64,000 bases of DNA from Mucilaginibacter inviolabilis (GCF_011089895.1 NZ_JAANAT010000002.1:372001-436000), one strand, 5' to 3'. Shown: positions 32,238-41,692, counted from the first letter of the stretch. Notes: generated by a model not told the origin, from the sequence alone. Numbers and translations: made by a program.

Positions 32238-34139
32238 ATGAAGATTACATCATTTGACGAATACAAACAGGTTTATCAGCAGAGTGTTGAGCAGCCTGAA
32301 CAGTTTTGGGCCGGCATTGCCGATAATTTTTACTGGCACAAAAAATGGGATAAAGTGCTGGACTGGAACTTTAAAGAACCCAGAGTAAAATGGTTCGAAG
32401 GCGCCAAACTCAACATTACCGAAAACTGTTTGGACCGTCACCTGGAAACCCAGGGCGATAAACCCGCTATTATATGGGAACCCAATGATCCGCAGGAAGA
32501 TCACCGCGTTTTAACTTATCGCCAATTACATGATAAGGTTTGCCAGTTTGCCAATGTGCTTAAAAACAACGGCGCTAAAAAAGGTGACCGTATTTGTATC
32601 TATATGCCCATGGTGCCCGAACTGGCCATTGCTGTTTTGGCCTGTGCCCGTATCGGTGCTATCCACTCCGTAGTATTTGGTGGCTTTTCGGCACAATCTA
32701 TTGCTGATAGGATCAACGATGCCGAATGTAATATCGTGATCACTGCCGATGGCGGTTTCCGCGGTAATAAAGATATTCCTTTAAAAAATGTAATTGACGA
32801 TGCCCTGGTTCAATGCAAATCGGTTAAAAAAGTAATTGTATTAACCCGCAGTCGTACGCCGGTATCCATGATCAAGGGTCGCGATGTATGGTGGGAAGAT
32901 GAAGTAAAAAAAGTAGAAACCCAGGGCAATCCGCAATGCCCGGTTGAAATAATGGATGCCGAGGATATGCTGTTCATCCTGTATACTTCGGGCTCAACCG
33001 GTAAACCCAAAGGTGTGGTGCATACCTGCGGCGGCTATATGGTATATGCCGGTTATACCTTTGCTAATGTGTTCCAGTATAATAAAGGTGAGGTATATTT
33101 TTGTACCGCCGATATCGGCTGGATCACCGGGCACTCTTATATCGCTTATGGTCCGCTATCGCAAGGCGCCACAACATTAATGTTTGAGGGTGTGCCAACC
33201 TATCCGGATGCAGGCCGTTTCTGGGAAATAGTTGATAAATACAAAGTAAACATATTATATACCGCACCAACCGCTATCCGTTCCTTAATGAGCTTTGGTG
33301 AGGAGCCTTTGAAAGGTAAAGACCTGAGCTCGCTCACCAAGCTGGGTTCCGTAGGGGAACCTATCAACGAAGAAGCCTGGCATTGGTTTGATGAAAAAAT
33401 TGGTCATGGCAAATGCCCCATTGCCGATACCTGGTGGCAAACAGAAACCGGTGGTTTAATGATATCGCCTATCTGTAACGTAACACCAACCAAACCGGGC
33501 TATGCTACTTTACCGTTACCAGGCATTCAGCCTATATTGGTGGATGAGAATGGAAAAGAGATTGAAGGCAACGGCGTAAGCGGTAACCTGTGTATCAAAT
33601 TCCCTTGGCCCGGTATGCTGCGCACTACTTATGGCGATCATGAGCGCTGCCGCACCACTTATTTTGCTACGTACGATAACCTGTATTTTACCGGCGACGG
33701 CTGCCTGCGCGATGAGGATGGTTATTACCGTATCACCGGTCGCGTGGATGATGTGCTGAACGTATCCGGTCACCGTATTGGTACTGCCGAGGTAGAGAAC
33801 GCCATCAACATGCACAGCAGTGTAGTGGAATCGGCGGTGGTGGGCTATCCTCATGATATTAAAGGACAGGGTATTTACGCTTTTGTGGTATGCCCTAAAC
33901 ACCATGCCGAAGATGAATTAACCCGTAAAGATATTATGATGACCGTAGCGCGCATCATCGGCGCTATTGCCAAACCCGATAAGATACAGTTTGTAACCGG
34001 GCTGCCTAAAACCCGCTCGGGCAAAATCATGCGCCGTATTTTACGCAAGATAGCCGAAGGCGATACCTCTAATTTAGGGGATACCTCCACACTGCTTGAT
34101 CCGGCCGTGGTAGATGAGATCAAAGCGGGAGCTTTGTAG
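32238..34139 (+). CDS. acs: Acetyl-CoA synthetase
   Basis: This 633-residue enzyme has the N-terminal ACAS region (WHKKWDKVLDWNF), the AMP-binding motif YTSGSTGKPKG near 249-259, WWQTETGG, and the C-terminal KTRSGKIMRR whose Lys (near 595) is the usual acetylation site. It makes acetyl-CoA from acetate, ATP and CoA. It is a single gene with a repeat-rich 3' flank. Confidence 0.97.
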   Translation: MKITSFDEYKQVYQQSVEQPEQFWAGIADNFYWHKKWDKVLDWNFKEPRVKWFEGAKLNITENCLDRHLETQGDKPAIIWEPNDPQEDHRVLTYRQLHDKVCQFANVLKNNGAKKGDRICIYMPMVPELAIAVLACARIGAIHSVVFGGFSAQSIADRINDAECNIVITADGGFRGNKDIPLKNVIDDALVQCKSVKKVIVLTRSRTPVSMIKGRDVWWEDEVKKVETQGNPQCPVEIMDAEDMLFILYTSGSTGKPKGVVHTCGGYMVYAGYTFANVFQYNKGEVYFCTADIGWITGHSYIAYGPLSQGATTLMFEGVPTYPDAGRFWEIVDKYKVNILYTAPTAIRSLMSFGEEPLKGKDLSSLTKLGSVGEPINEEAWHWFDEKIGHGKCPIADTWWQTETGGLMISPICNVTPTKPGYATLPLPGIQPILVDENGKEIEGNGVSGNLCIKFPWPGMLRTTYGDHERCRTTYFATYDNLYFTGDGCLRDEDGYYRITGRVDDVLNVSGHRIGTAEVENAINMHSSVVESAVVGYPHDIKGQGIYAFVVCPKHHAEDELTRKDIMMTVARIIGAIAKPDKIQFVTGLPKTRSGKIMRRILRKIAEGDTSNLGDTSTLLDPAVVDEIKAGAL

Positions 34140-34189
34140 CGGGAGCAAGGATATTTAGAACAAGGAGCAAGGACTCTTTTGAAAAATAT

Positions 34190-34290
34190 AATGCTGCCGC
34201 GGGCTTTCAGCCCGTGGTGATCATGGCTCAGCTTTCAGCTGTAGTAAGCTGGAAGCTTACTACAGCTCCTCCACGAGATACGCTATGCTA
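34190..34290. repeat. Hairpin repeats after acs
   Basis: Two palindromes stand in a row: CCGCGGGCTTTCAGCCCGTGG, and GTAGTAAGC paired with GCTTACTAC. These are of the type that forms stable mRNA 3' ends. No coding frame is present. They may serve as the acs terminator, although no T-run follows. Confidence 0.6.
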
Positions 34291-34322
34291 ATCTCGCGGG
34301 AGCGAAAGATAAAAAAACAGAT

Positions 34323-34404
34323 TTGTCATGCTGAACGAAGTGAAGCATCTATTGTTTAACTCTTCAATTTGTAGAATAGATCCTTCGTTCCTCAGGATGA
34401 CAAA
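34323..34404. repeat. Dispersed inverted repeat, family A
   Basis: Copy with TGTCATGCTGAACGAAGTGAAG at the left (given here shortened: CATGCTGAACGAAGTG) and CTTCGTTCCTCAGGATGACA at the right. The middle differs from the copy at 25997. Confidence 0.8.
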
Positions 34405-34417
34405 AATAAAATGCAAA

Positions 34418-34474
34418 ACCCTCTATGCGCGAAGCGGAGAGAGGGGTGACGAGCGCAGCGATGTTGGGGTGAGT
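34418..34474. repeat. Dispersed repeat, family D
   Basis: It contains CTCTATGCGCGAAGCGGAGA, then GGGGTGACGAGCGCAGCGAT. The same block is at 38557-38617, and the inverted one at 38229-38302, 38472-38540 and 54285-54353. No coding content is likely. Confidence 0.75.
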
Positions 34475-34525
34475 CGATGCAGTCAAGGAGCAAGTACTCT
34501 TTTGAAAAGTATAAATTAAAGACAA

Positions 34526-35113
34526 ATGCAAGGAATCAGGAGCAATAGATCGGGAAAAATAAAGTACTGGGCTTTTCTCCTGGTACCTTGCATCCTTATT
34601 CTTTTATCGCTCTCCAACCTGGCATTTATCATAAAGCCATCCGGCAAATACCGGCTCGATTTTTTTACCAAAAGCAACCAGTTTTACCTTTGCGATTCGG
34701 CTTATAAAAGTAATACCGGCTCCAATACTTTCTGGACACCCGAGGCCTATCACGACAGATTAGGGGTTGATTATGATATCCTCGGTATTGGTATCGAAAG
34801 CTATGGTCATGTAAAAGCCGACCTGGAAATACTGGACAGTGCCGATCCCGAAAAAGATTTTAGCCGGTATGATCATGTGGTAGAAGCCGGTATCACCATT
34901 CAATCGGGCCTGTTACAGGTGCTTAACTTTCCGGATTATAAATCATACCTCAAGCTCATCATCACCCCCGGCAAATACCGGGTGAGGGTGTACTCTTCCG
35001 GATTAAACAATGTAGATCCAGAGGCGGATGAAGGCCAGGATCATTATAAAATTACGATGTGGCCCGATAACCGCATGGAGCGTAAAGTATTAAAGCAGTT
35101 TGTGAAAAAGTAA
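34526..35113 (+). CDS. Uncharacterised membrane-anchored protein, ComJ-like end
   Basis: The 195-residue protein has one hydrophobic segment (residues 16-36), which could be a signal anchor. The C-terminal half has GKYRVRVYSSGLNN, then EGQDHYKITMWP, resembling the end of ComJ-like and related small bacterial proteins. I cannot assign a function. It stands between repeat-rich DNA and the convergent DoxX gene, whose stop directly adjoins its own. Confidence 0.6.
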   Translation: MQGIRSNRSGKIKYWAFLLVPCILILLSLSNLAFIIKPSGKYRLDFFTKSNQFYLCDSAYKSNTGSNTFWTPEAYHDRLGVDYDILGIGIESYGHVKADLEILDSADPEKDFSRYDHVVEAGITIQSGLLQVLNFPDYKSYLKLIITPGKYRVRVYSSGLNNVDPEADEGQDHYKITMWPDNRMERKVLKQFVKK

Positions 35114-35560
35114 CTACAGCAAACAGCACCAGTAAACCCATCCTATAAATAAAAGCTGCAAAGGTATCCGGAACCATAAATACGCCGGACCGGGACCATC
35201 GAACGTGGCTTTTTCCATATCAAGGTGTTTCATAGCGGCATGGATATTGGCTGGCGTTAGGACAATAAAAAACACGATAAGACACCATGCCGTTAGCGTA
35301 CACATAGCCGGAATAAGTAAACCCACAGCCGCTGCTATTTCTATCACACCTGTAATATATATTACTTGTTTTTTGTAGGGAATAAATGAGGGTAGCATCA
35401 TGGCCATGCCCTGGGTAAATTTAAAATGACCGAGAGCGGTAAAGGCCATCATTACGGCCATGGCTATCCGGGCCGACAGATTTACGTTATAATCGCCGGT
35501 TAATTTGGTAACAATAAGACCTATGCCAAAAGTAGCCAGTAATACGATCAATACTTTCAT
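35114..35560 (-). CDS. DoxX-family membrane protein
   Basis: The 148-residue protein has four helices. Typical DoxX features are ARIAMAVMMAFTALGHFKFTQGMA, PSFIPYKKQVIYITGVIEI and ANIHAAMKHLD. Members are quinone- or redox-related membrane proteins without a firm function. It lies directly downstream of the Crp/Fnr regulator on the same strand, which may control it. Confidence 0.8.
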   Translation of the reverse strand: MKVLIVLLATFGIGLIVTKLTGDYNVNLSARIAMAVMMAFTALGHFKFTQGMAMMLPSFIPYKKQVIYITGVIEIAAAVGLLIPAMCTLTAWCLIVFFIVLTPANIHAAMKHLDMEKATFDGPGPAYLWFRIPLQLLFIGWVYWCCLL

Positions 35561-35620
35561 GTGGATGTTTTATTTGATGCAAAGTTGGATATACATCCGG
35601 CAACAAACAATGAACCCGGG

Positions 35621-36187
35621 TTAAGTAATGCGGCGGCGTATCCGGCTTAATCCCTGTGGTGTAACACCGATGTACGAGGCGATATATTTCAGCGGGATCT
35701 GCCGGATGAGATGGGGCTGCTCGGTAAATAGGTTCCGGTAGCGCTGTTCGGCACTGTCATTTAATAAGGATAGCTCGCGTTTGGATTTGGTAAGAAAAAT
35801 AGCTTCGCTGGCATGGCGGCCGATGGTTTGGCCAACGGCTGTATCTCTGTAAATAACCTGCAGGTCATCATAAGTTATTCGCCATAAGATGGTATCAGTT
35901 AATGCCTGGAGCTCATAGTGCGATGGCTGCCGGGTTAAAAAGGAGTCGTAAGCGCTGATAAAGCTGCCGGCAAAAGCAAAGGTAAAAGTAAGGTCGTTCT
36001 CATCTTTGGGAATATAGTATCGAACAATCCCCGTTTCCATGAACGACAGGTAATTCTCCGTTTGCCCTGTTTTTAAAAGCACCGCCTTTTTCGGAAACGC
36101 CTGCCTGATCAGTTTTGACGAAAATAGTTGCCAGTCCCCATCACTCAAGGGAACAATACGCTCAAAGTATTCCCGTATTTTTTCCAT
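35621..36187 (-). CDS. Crp/Fnr-family transcriptional regulator
   Basis: The ATG at 36187 gives EKIREYFERIVPLSDGDW, the usual start of this Bacteroidota group; the frame runs to 36226. It has a cyclic-nucleotide-binding-type beta roll (KTGQTENYLSFMETGIVRYY) and a C-terminal helix-turn-helix (LKYIASYIGVTPQGLSRIRRR). The roll lacks the full cAMP-binding Arg/Ser set, as is common in this group, so the effector is unknown. Confidence 0.85.
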   Translation of the reverse strand: MEKIREYFERIVPLSDGDWQLFSSKLIRQAFPKKAVLLKTGQTENYLSFMETGIVRYYIPKDENDLTFTFAFAGSFISAYDSFLTRQPSHYELQALTDTILWRITYDDLQVIYRDTAVGQTIGRHASEAIFLTKSKRELSLLNDSAEQRYRNLFTEQPHLIRQIPLKYIASYIGVTPQGLSRIRRRIT

Positions 36188-36226
36188 AAGGGATGAAGAT
36201 AGAAACTTGGGCTTATATTTTAGCAT

Positions 36227-36603
36227 TGTCCTGGTGTTATGCTGATTCCTATGCTCAAAGCAAAAGATTTTTAATTAAGAAAATCATTTTTAATTCCCTC
36301 CCCACGGGAGGGGCGCGTTGGGTTAGTGTAATGGGAGGGAGGGGTTTCTACGCGCGATGATAATCTTGTTCCATAAACTCTGCTGGCGCACGCGTGCCGC
36401 GTGTGACTCTAAAGTATTAGAATACTTAAATGGTGGAAGGCACACGCGACACGCGTGCGCCAGCAAAGGATGAGTGTCATGCTGAGCTCCGTCGAAGCAT
36501 GGTGGGCAGACCTCTACGCGCGAGTCTTCGATAGGCTCAGACTGACAGACTCCATTTTTTTTCGTCCCCTCAGGGTCTCTCGTAGAGGACCCTGAGGCCA
36601 ATA
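36227..36603. repeat. Repeat-filled spacer: 25-bp inverted arms and a family B copy
   Basis: Arms 36381-36405 and 36441-36465 (start TGCTGGCGCACGCGTG) are inverted with one mismatch in 25. A family B repeat follows at 36476-36547 (GTCATGCTGAGCTCCGTCG ... CTCAGACTGACAG). The open frame through here (36323-36607) is an artefact of these repeats. No gene seen. Confidence 0.75.
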
Positions 36604-37296
36604 TCAACCCTCCACAGGCTCCATGATATTCTTCATATTACGCGCCACTTCAATATCAGGGCTGCGGTATTTATACTCCGGGATACTAGCCAGCGAGGAG
36701 TCATGTACCTGTTCGCCCAAACCATAAAACTGCTGAAAGCTCATGATGAGCGGACGCCATTTATCGGGGTCAACACGGTTAGGGTCGCCGTTCATGATGA
36801 TGGATTCTTCCAGGTAAACCTGTACTATTTTTAGTTCCATGGTTACAATACGGCCGCGTTGCTGGTCGTTGTCTTCGCCGATGGGATGTATCTCTGCCAC
36901 ATGGGCTTCCATTTGTACGGGGCATTCCATGGCCCGTGGAGCAGCTACTTTTTGTGAAGGTACCGGGGTTAGTCCCGCAATGCCAAATTTATCGGGTTCA
37001 TAATAATAACCTCTGCCTTGTTTGGCCTCAGGCACGGGGTTCATACCTGTTTTCAGGGCCAGGTTATTGACTGCCTGCACCTCGTTAACCGATGGCAGGT
37101 TTAAAACACATTGCCCGGTACGCCGCAGATTTTGTACTGTTTTAGAAGTGGTGGCCATGCCGATGATACAACGCCAGCCCAGCCAGAAAACGGATGATAT
37201 GGGCGCTAAATTATAGGATCCATCCTCGTTCAGGGTACTGATGAGTACTACCGGGGTGCCGAAGTACAGGATGGCGGGTTCGCTTATTTTGTGCAT
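36604..37296 (-). CDS. Flavin reductase-family protein (FMN-binding split barrel)
   Basis: The 230-residue protein has the split-barrel pattern VVLISTLNEDGSYNLAPISS, then GMATTSKTVQNLRRTGQCVLN and RAMECPVQMEAHVAEI. Members use FMN to reduce flavins or act on aromatic substrates. Partner and substrate are not evident. It stands alone between two repeat regions. Confidence 0.85.
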   Translation of the reverse strand: MHKISEPAILYFGTPVVLISTLNEDGSYNLAPISSVFWLGWRCIIGMATTSKTVQNLRRTGQCVLNLPSVNEVQAVNNLALKTGMNPVPEAKQGRGYYYEPDKFGIAGLTPVPSQKVAAPRAMECPVQMEAHVAEIHPIGEDNDQQRGRIVTMELKIVQVYLEESIIMNGDPNRVDPDKWRPLIMSFQQFYGLGEQVHDSSLASIPEYKYRSPDIEVARNMKNIMEPVEG

Positions 37297-37807
37297 GATG
37301 ATACGTTTTGATAATTGCTGAATATGCTTATTTGCTTATTCAAAATTGCCAAATCATATACCCCCATGAAACCCGGAACTTGCGGTGTTTGGTCAGCCTG
37401 GCGTCATGCTGATGATACGTTAAAACAGGGCTGTCATGCTGAGCGCCGTCGAAGCATGGTGGGCAGGCCTCTGCGCGCGAGTCTTCGACGAGCTCAGACT
37501 GACATTTTTAATTCCGTCGAGGGGGGCGTAGGGCAGGTGTAATGGGGAAGGAGGGGTTTCTTCGCGCGATAGTTATCCGGTTCCATAAACCCTTTCCTCC
37601 CCTTCCCGAGGGAAGGAATCGCACAAGGCCCTGGCTCTTTTGATGGGTGTCATGCTGAGCCCCATCGAAGCATGGTGGGCAGGCCTCTGCACAGGCGTCT
37701 TCGACGAGCTCAGATTGACAGGTCTTGTTATATAAAAAATTGAAAGACTTACGAAGTTTTTAAAACTTCGTAAGTCTGACCTCTTGGTTAAATAGGTTCA
37801 ATTAAGC
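37297..37807. repeat. Repeat-filled spacer with two family B copies and a 33-base palindrome
   Basis: Family B repeats lie at 37433-37504 and 37649-37720 (GTCATGCTGAG ... CTCAGACTGACA or CTCAGATTGACA). An exact palindrome with 16-base arms sits at 37745-37777 (AGACTTACGAAGTTTT and its complement); on the minus strand a T-rich run follows, so it may end the monooxygenase transcript. No gene seen. Confidence 0.75.
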
Positions 37808-38155
37808 CTACCCATGATGTGCCTGCCTACTATCCTGCGGCGCTTCCTTCCTGTCGAACATGCCATAATCGCGCACCAAATGCGCTATCCGTAAATGATA
37901 ATCCTTAAATACATAGTCGCGGCCTTTAGCCTGGGCTTCCCGGTGCATTTCCACATTGCGCCATTGCTTTACAGCTTCCTCATCGCGCCAAAAAGAGAGG
38001 GACAATATTTTACCCGGATCGGTGAGGCTCTGGAACCGCTCTATCGAAATAAAACCATCGATAGTGACCAACGTCGGTTTCAGATCGGCGGCTATGTCCA
38101 GATATTCCTGTTTTTTACCCTCCGCGGGCATCACTTCAAAAATTACGGCTACCAT
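37808..38155 (-). CDS. Antibiotic-biosynthesis-monooxygenase (ABM) domain protein
   Basis: The 115-residue protein has the ferredoxin-like ABM fold: VAVIFEVMPAEGKKQEYLDI, then DGFISIERFQSL, LSLSFWRDEEAVKQWRNVEMH and an REAQAKGR segment. Members include haem-degrading and quinol monooxygenases, but many are uncharacterised. The His near the FWRDEEA..MH segment is kept. No operon partner is evident. Confidence 0.85.
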   Translation of the reverse strand: MVAVIFEVMPAEGKKQEYLDIAADLKPTLVTIDGFISIERFQSLTDPGKILSLSFWRDEEAVKQWRNVEMHREAQAKGRDYVFKDYHLRIAHLVRDYGMFDRKEAPQDSRQAHHG

Positions 38156-38736
38156 TTGTTTTGCTTTTGGTAATATAACAGATCAAAGGTAGGGTAGTTT
38201 GAGGAAGGATACTTCGGGCTGGGGTGAAGTGTGGGAGAGCCGACTCACCCCGACATCGCTGCGCTTGTCACCCCTCTCTTCGGCTTCGCCGGAAAGAGGG
38301 AGTTTTAGAAGATTTTGTCATCCTGAGGAACGAAGGATCTGTTCTTGAATTTGTAGGGCTGTAGAACAGATGCTTCCCTCCGTTCAGCATGACAAAGCTT
38401 TTTCACCCTCTTTAAGGAGTAATAGCCCATGAGTAGGCAGAATAGGTTTTATTGAGAAAAACAGCTTGATGCAGAGCCGACTCACCCGGTCTACGCTTCG
38501 CTGGACCACCCTCTCTTCGCCTTTGGCGGAAAGAGGGTGGAGGAAAATGAAAGAAAAACCCCTCTATGCGCGAAGCGGAGAGAGGGGTGACAAGCGCAGC
38601 GATGTCGGGGTGAGTCTTCGCCGCTGGAACAATCTCCCGTTTTTAATACGATGCCTTAGTGTATCAATTTTACACCCGTTTTTGCCGATTTGTTAAAAAG
38701 TGTTAAAACGGGATATTTTTGAACGATTTTCATCGA
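38156..38736. repeat. Repeat-filled spacer: families A and D
   Basis: Family D copies lie at 38229-38302 (inverted), 38472-38540 (inverted) and 38557-38617 (direct), and a family A copy at 38314-38396. The direct and inverted D copies at 38472-38617 face each other and could form a large hairpin. No gene seen. Confidence 0.7.
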
Positions 38737-38761
38737 AAAACGGCAAAAAAATAGCCGTTTT
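38737..38761 (-). terminator. Probable terminator of the ferredoxin operon
   Basis: AAAACGGC (38737-38744) pairs with GCCGTTTT (38754-38761). Read on the minus strand the hairpin ends in TTTTTC. It is 62 bases beyond the ferredoxin stop. Confidence 0.55.
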
Positions 38762-38822
38762 GGTGTTAAAAATTGTTAAAAACGCTCTTGTTTACTTAGT
38801 GTACAAAAAATCTGCGCATAAC

Positions 38823-39131
38823 TTAAAGTAATCGGAACACCATGCCATCCATTTCCTCACTCAGATGGATCTGGCAGGCCAGGCGGCTGTCCGGACCGGC
38901 ATTGGGCAGGGTATCCAGCATGTCGAGTTCATTGTCTGTCGGCGTAAAATATTGTTCGGGGCCTTCCACCACCTGTACATGACAGGTGGCGCAAAGTGCC
39001 ATGCCACCGCAGGTAGCCAGTATCTCATATTCAGATGCTTTGAGCACCTCCATCAAACTCAGGTTGATACCCTCGGGAATTTCTACCGGGGCCCGGTGGC
39101 CTTCACGGTCTTCAATAATTAAGTTAATCAT
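38823..39131 (-). CDS. [2Fe-2S] ferredoxin
   Basis: This plant/adrenodoxin-type ferredoxin of 102 residues has cluster ligands C41, C47, C50 (CGGMALCATC) and C86 (SRLACQ). It accepts electrons from a flavoprotein reductase. It starts 2 bases after the reductase gene, so the two are one electron-transfer operon. Whether it serves Fe-S assembly or a monooxygenase is not visible. Confidence 0.94.
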   Translation of the reverse strand: MINLIIEDREGHRAPVEIPEGINLSLMEVLKASEYEILATCGGMALCATCHVQVVEGPEQYFTPTDNELDMLDTLPNAGPDSRLACQIHLSEEMDGMVFRLL

Positions 39132-39133
39132 GG

Positions 39134-40144
39134 CTAAAACTCGGTTACGCCGTAAACGGTGGTGTATTTAAAAGTTAGTTTTTGCTCAGGGTAAACGTGT
39201 TTGAAGGCGCTTTGGGCCATCATGGCGGCCTCATGGAAACCGCAAAGAATCAGCTTTAATTTACCCGGGTAGGTGTTGATATCGCCAATGGCATAAATCC
39301 GTTCTACGCTGGTGCTGTAATCACGGGTATTCACCACAATGGCCGAAAAATCGATATTTAAGCCCCAATTGGCAATTGGTCCAAGCTTAGGGCTCAAACC
39401 AAACAGTGGTATCAGGTGATCGGCAGCAATGTGGCTTACGTTGTTGTTGCGATCCAATAAAGTGATCTCCTGTAGATGCCCCTCACCGGTTAAAGCCACT
39501 ACGTTTGATTTCAGCACCAGGTCTATCTTGCCTTGTTTAGCCAGTTCAAAAACCTTTTCGGCAGCATCAGGCGTACCACGGAAGGTATCGCCCCGGTGCA
39601 CTAGCGTAACCCGTTCGGCTACATCGGCCAGAAATATAGCCCAGTCCAGCGCCGAATCACCACCACCGGCAATTACCACCTTGCGACCGCGCAGGACCTC
39701 GGGATTTTTAACCATATAGGCTACACCCTTGCCCTCAAATTCCAGCAGGCGATCGATCTCCGGTTTGCGGGGCTCAAAGCAGCCCAGGCCACCGGCTATT
39801 ACCACCACCAGGCAATGTACGGTGGTACCATCGTTGGTTTGTATCAGGTAGGATCCATCATCGTTTTTGGTGAGGGTTTCTACCCGTTCGCCCAAACTAA
39901 AAGTAGGGTGGAAGGGAGCTCCCTGCTCCATGAGCCGGTCTACCAGTTGCTGAGCCGTGATGTCCGGGTACCCGGGAATATCATAAATAGGTTTATGTGG
40001 ATATATTTCAGAAAGCTGCCCGCCAACCTGCGGCAGCACGTCAATTAAATGGCAGCGCATTTTGAGTAAACCCGCTTCAAAAACAGCAAATAAACCCACA
40101 GGACCTGCGCCTATAATGCAAATATCGGTATTGATGTGTTCCAT
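39134..40144 (-). CDS. Ferredoxin-NADP+ reductase, thioredoxin-reductase-like type
   Basis: The ATG at 40144 gives MEHINTDICIIGAGPVGLF with the FAD dinucleotide motif; the frame extends to 40165. A second motif VVIAGGGDSALDWAIFLA binds NAD(P)H, and a late LGPIANWGLN..YAIGD segment closes the FAD site. The active-site CxxC of thioredoxin reductase is absent, which marks the TrxB-like FNR group. The downstream ferredoxin gene (2 bases) supports the function. Confidence 0.9.
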   Translation of the reverse strand: MEHINTDICIIGAGPVGLFAVFEAGLLKMRCHLIDVLPQVGGQLSEIYPHKPIYDIPGYPDITAQQLVDRLMEQGAPFHPTFSLGERVETLTKNDDGSYLIQTNDGTTVHCLVVVIAGGLGCFEPRKPEIDRLLEFEGKGVAYMVKNPEVLRGRKVVIAGGGDSALDWAIFLADVAERVTLVHRGDTFRGTPDAAEKVFELAKQGKIDLVLKSNVVALTGEGHLQEITLLDRNNNVSHIAADHLIPLFGLSPKLGPIANWGLNIDFSAIVVNTRDYSTSVERIYAIGDINTYPGKLKLILCGFHEAAMMAQSAFKHVYPEQKLTFKYTTVYGVTEF

Positions 40145-40218
40145 AAAAGTGCTTTTTAATAGCACTCAAATGTGATTATAGGTCATTCAAAAATCAAATG
40201 ATATTTAGTAATGTGCAA

Positions 40219-41118
40219 TTACTTAAGGTTATAGTTGGCGAGGCAAAAACGCTTAAAAAGATCAATCAGTTTGCTGTTTTTGCCGTGTAGTTGAATAAAC
40301 TGAAACGTACGGAAAATTTCCATGCCCTTAATTTCAATAATGCTCAGCTCATTGTATTTCAACTCGCTTAATACCGATTGGATAGACAGGAAAGTGGCTG
40401 TATCTGAGTATAGTAAATATTGTTTGATGGCGATGCTGCTTTCCAGCTGTATCTCAATATTGAGGTCTTTGGGATTGATCTGTACATCGGCCAGGGCATT
40501 AAAAATCACATCGAGTGTGCCCGAACCGGCTTCGCGAAGTACCAGTGGAATATCCAGCAATTGCTTAGGACTTATCTCCTGTTTCTTGGATAGCTTATTA
40601 TTGGCCCGGGTAACCAGCACAATCTCGTCCTTGGCAAAAGGGGAGTAGGCCAGCTGCGGCGAATGCGCAGCGCCTTCCACAATGGCTATGTCGATTTTCT
40701 CGTCGAGGATGAGTTGCGAAATATAGTCGGTATTGCCTTGTATAAAGTTGAAGGTAACATCTGGATAGGTCTTTTTGAACAACGCCAGGATCTTGGGCAA
40801 AATGGTTTGAGCCACGGTGGTGCTGGCACCGATGTGAAGTGTGCCTGCCTCCATATTGTTGAGCTGAGCCAGTTCGGTTTCCAGTTCGGTATAAGTCTGG
40901 AAGATCTTTTCAGCGTATTGCACCAGTATTTTGCCGGCTACGGTGAGGGCTATATTATTGCCATTGCGCTTAAACAACTGGGTGCTCAATTGTTGTTCCA
41001 GTTCTTTAATGTGTTTGGTAACAGCTGGTTGGGTAATGTACAACTCATGGGCAGCCTTAGTAAAACTAAGCCTTTGAGCAACCGTGTAAAAAACTTTTAA
41101 CCTGAAATCAAAAATCAT
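40219..41118 (-). CDS. LysR-family transcriptional regulator
   Basis: The start at 41118 gives IFDFRLKVFYTVAQRLSFTKAA, the usual LysR opening; the frame runs to 41208. It has the helix-turn-helix (LYITQPAVTKHIKELEQQL) and a periplasmic-binding-like effector domain. It resembles CysL/CbbR-type regulators. It is transcribed in the same direction as the FNR-ferredoxin pair, 75 bases upstream, and may control it. Confidence 0.88.
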   Translation of the reverse strand: MIFDFRLKVFYTVAQRLSFTKAAHELYITQPAVTKHIKELEQQLSTQLFKRNGNNIALTVAGKILVQYAEKIFQTYTELETELAQLNNMEAGTLHIGASTTVAQTILPKILALFKKTYPDVTFNFIQGNTDYISQLILDEKIDIAIVEGAAHSPQLAYSPFAKDEIVLVTRANNKLSKKQEISPKQLLDIPLVLREAGSGTLDVIFNALADVQINPKDLNIEIQLESSIAIKQYLLYSDTATFLSIQSVLSELKYNELSIIEIKGMEIFRTFQFIQLHGKNSKLIDLFKRFCLANYNLK

Positions 41119-41335
41119 TGGGTTAAAATTAGTGGTTTTATGGCAGAAATCAGAACTTAGTCTCTGCGCATTTAAGCAAACCCGCCAATGGAGTTGCTGT
41201 GCAGGCAATAACAGCCATACAACATACCGAGATAATTCTTGTGCTGAGGTAGATGAATGTTTCCATACCTGTAAGATTTACTTTGATGGAAAATGTTACA
41301 GAAAATTCAGCCTAATGTCATCTCTTGTTTGTTAA

Positions 41336-41367
41336 TTGGCATATCGGGAAAAGTCGATATATATTTG
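41336..41367 (+). promoter_or_regulatory. Promoter of the ArsR-type gene
   Basis: A -33 TTG (41336-41338) and a perfect -7 TATATTTG (41360-41367) are 21 bases apart. The ATG at 41372 is only 4 bases after the -7 element, so the mRNA would be leaderless, or the true start is at a later codon. Confidence 0.6.
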
Positions 41368-41371
41368 TCCC

Positions 41372-41665
41372 ATGGATCAACTAGAGATATTTAAGGCTCT
41401 CTCCAATAAAACCCGTTTGCAGATATTGCAATGGCTGAAGGAGCCTGAAAAAAGCTTCCCGGAGCAGACAAATTTTGAGGCAGGGGTTTGTGTGGGGCAG
41501 ATACAACAAAAGGCTGGGCTAACCCAATCAACCGTATCAGAGTACTTGTCGCTTATGCAGCGTACCGGCCTGGTTATCGCCACCCGCCAGGGACAGTGGA
41601 CCTACTACAAACGAAATGAAGAAACTTTTGCCATGTTGAGCAAACTGATCGAATCTGAATTATAA
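41372..41665 (+). CDS. ArsR-family regulator without metal-binding CxC
   Basis: From the ATG at 41372 the protein has 97 residues: DQLEIFKALSNKTRLQILQWL, then a winged helix (CVGQIQQKAGLTQSTVSEYLS) and a beta wing (GQWTYYKRNEE). Only a single Cys is near the sensor helix, so it is probably not an As(III) sensor of the classical type; it may sense redox or electrophiles. The Old Yellow Enzyme gene follows in 27 bases and is the likely target. Confidence 0.85.
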   Translation: MDQLEIFKALSNKTRLQILQWLKEPEKSFPEQTNFEAGVCVGQIQQKAGLTQSTVSEYLSLMQRTGLVIATRQGQWTYYKRNEETFAMLSKLIESEL

Positions 41666-41692
41666 TAACCCAACATACTTAATTAAATTAAA

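Noticed and set aside
36323..36607. 94-codon ORF on the minus strand before the flavin reductase gene
   Set aside because: It is made of inverted repeats (25-bp arms and a family B copy); the protein sequence reflects these and has no domain.
41132..41335. 67-codon ORF upstream of the ArsR-type gene
   Set aside because: It overlaps the start of the LysR gene region on the other strand and the promoter of the ArsR gene; composition is not protein-like.
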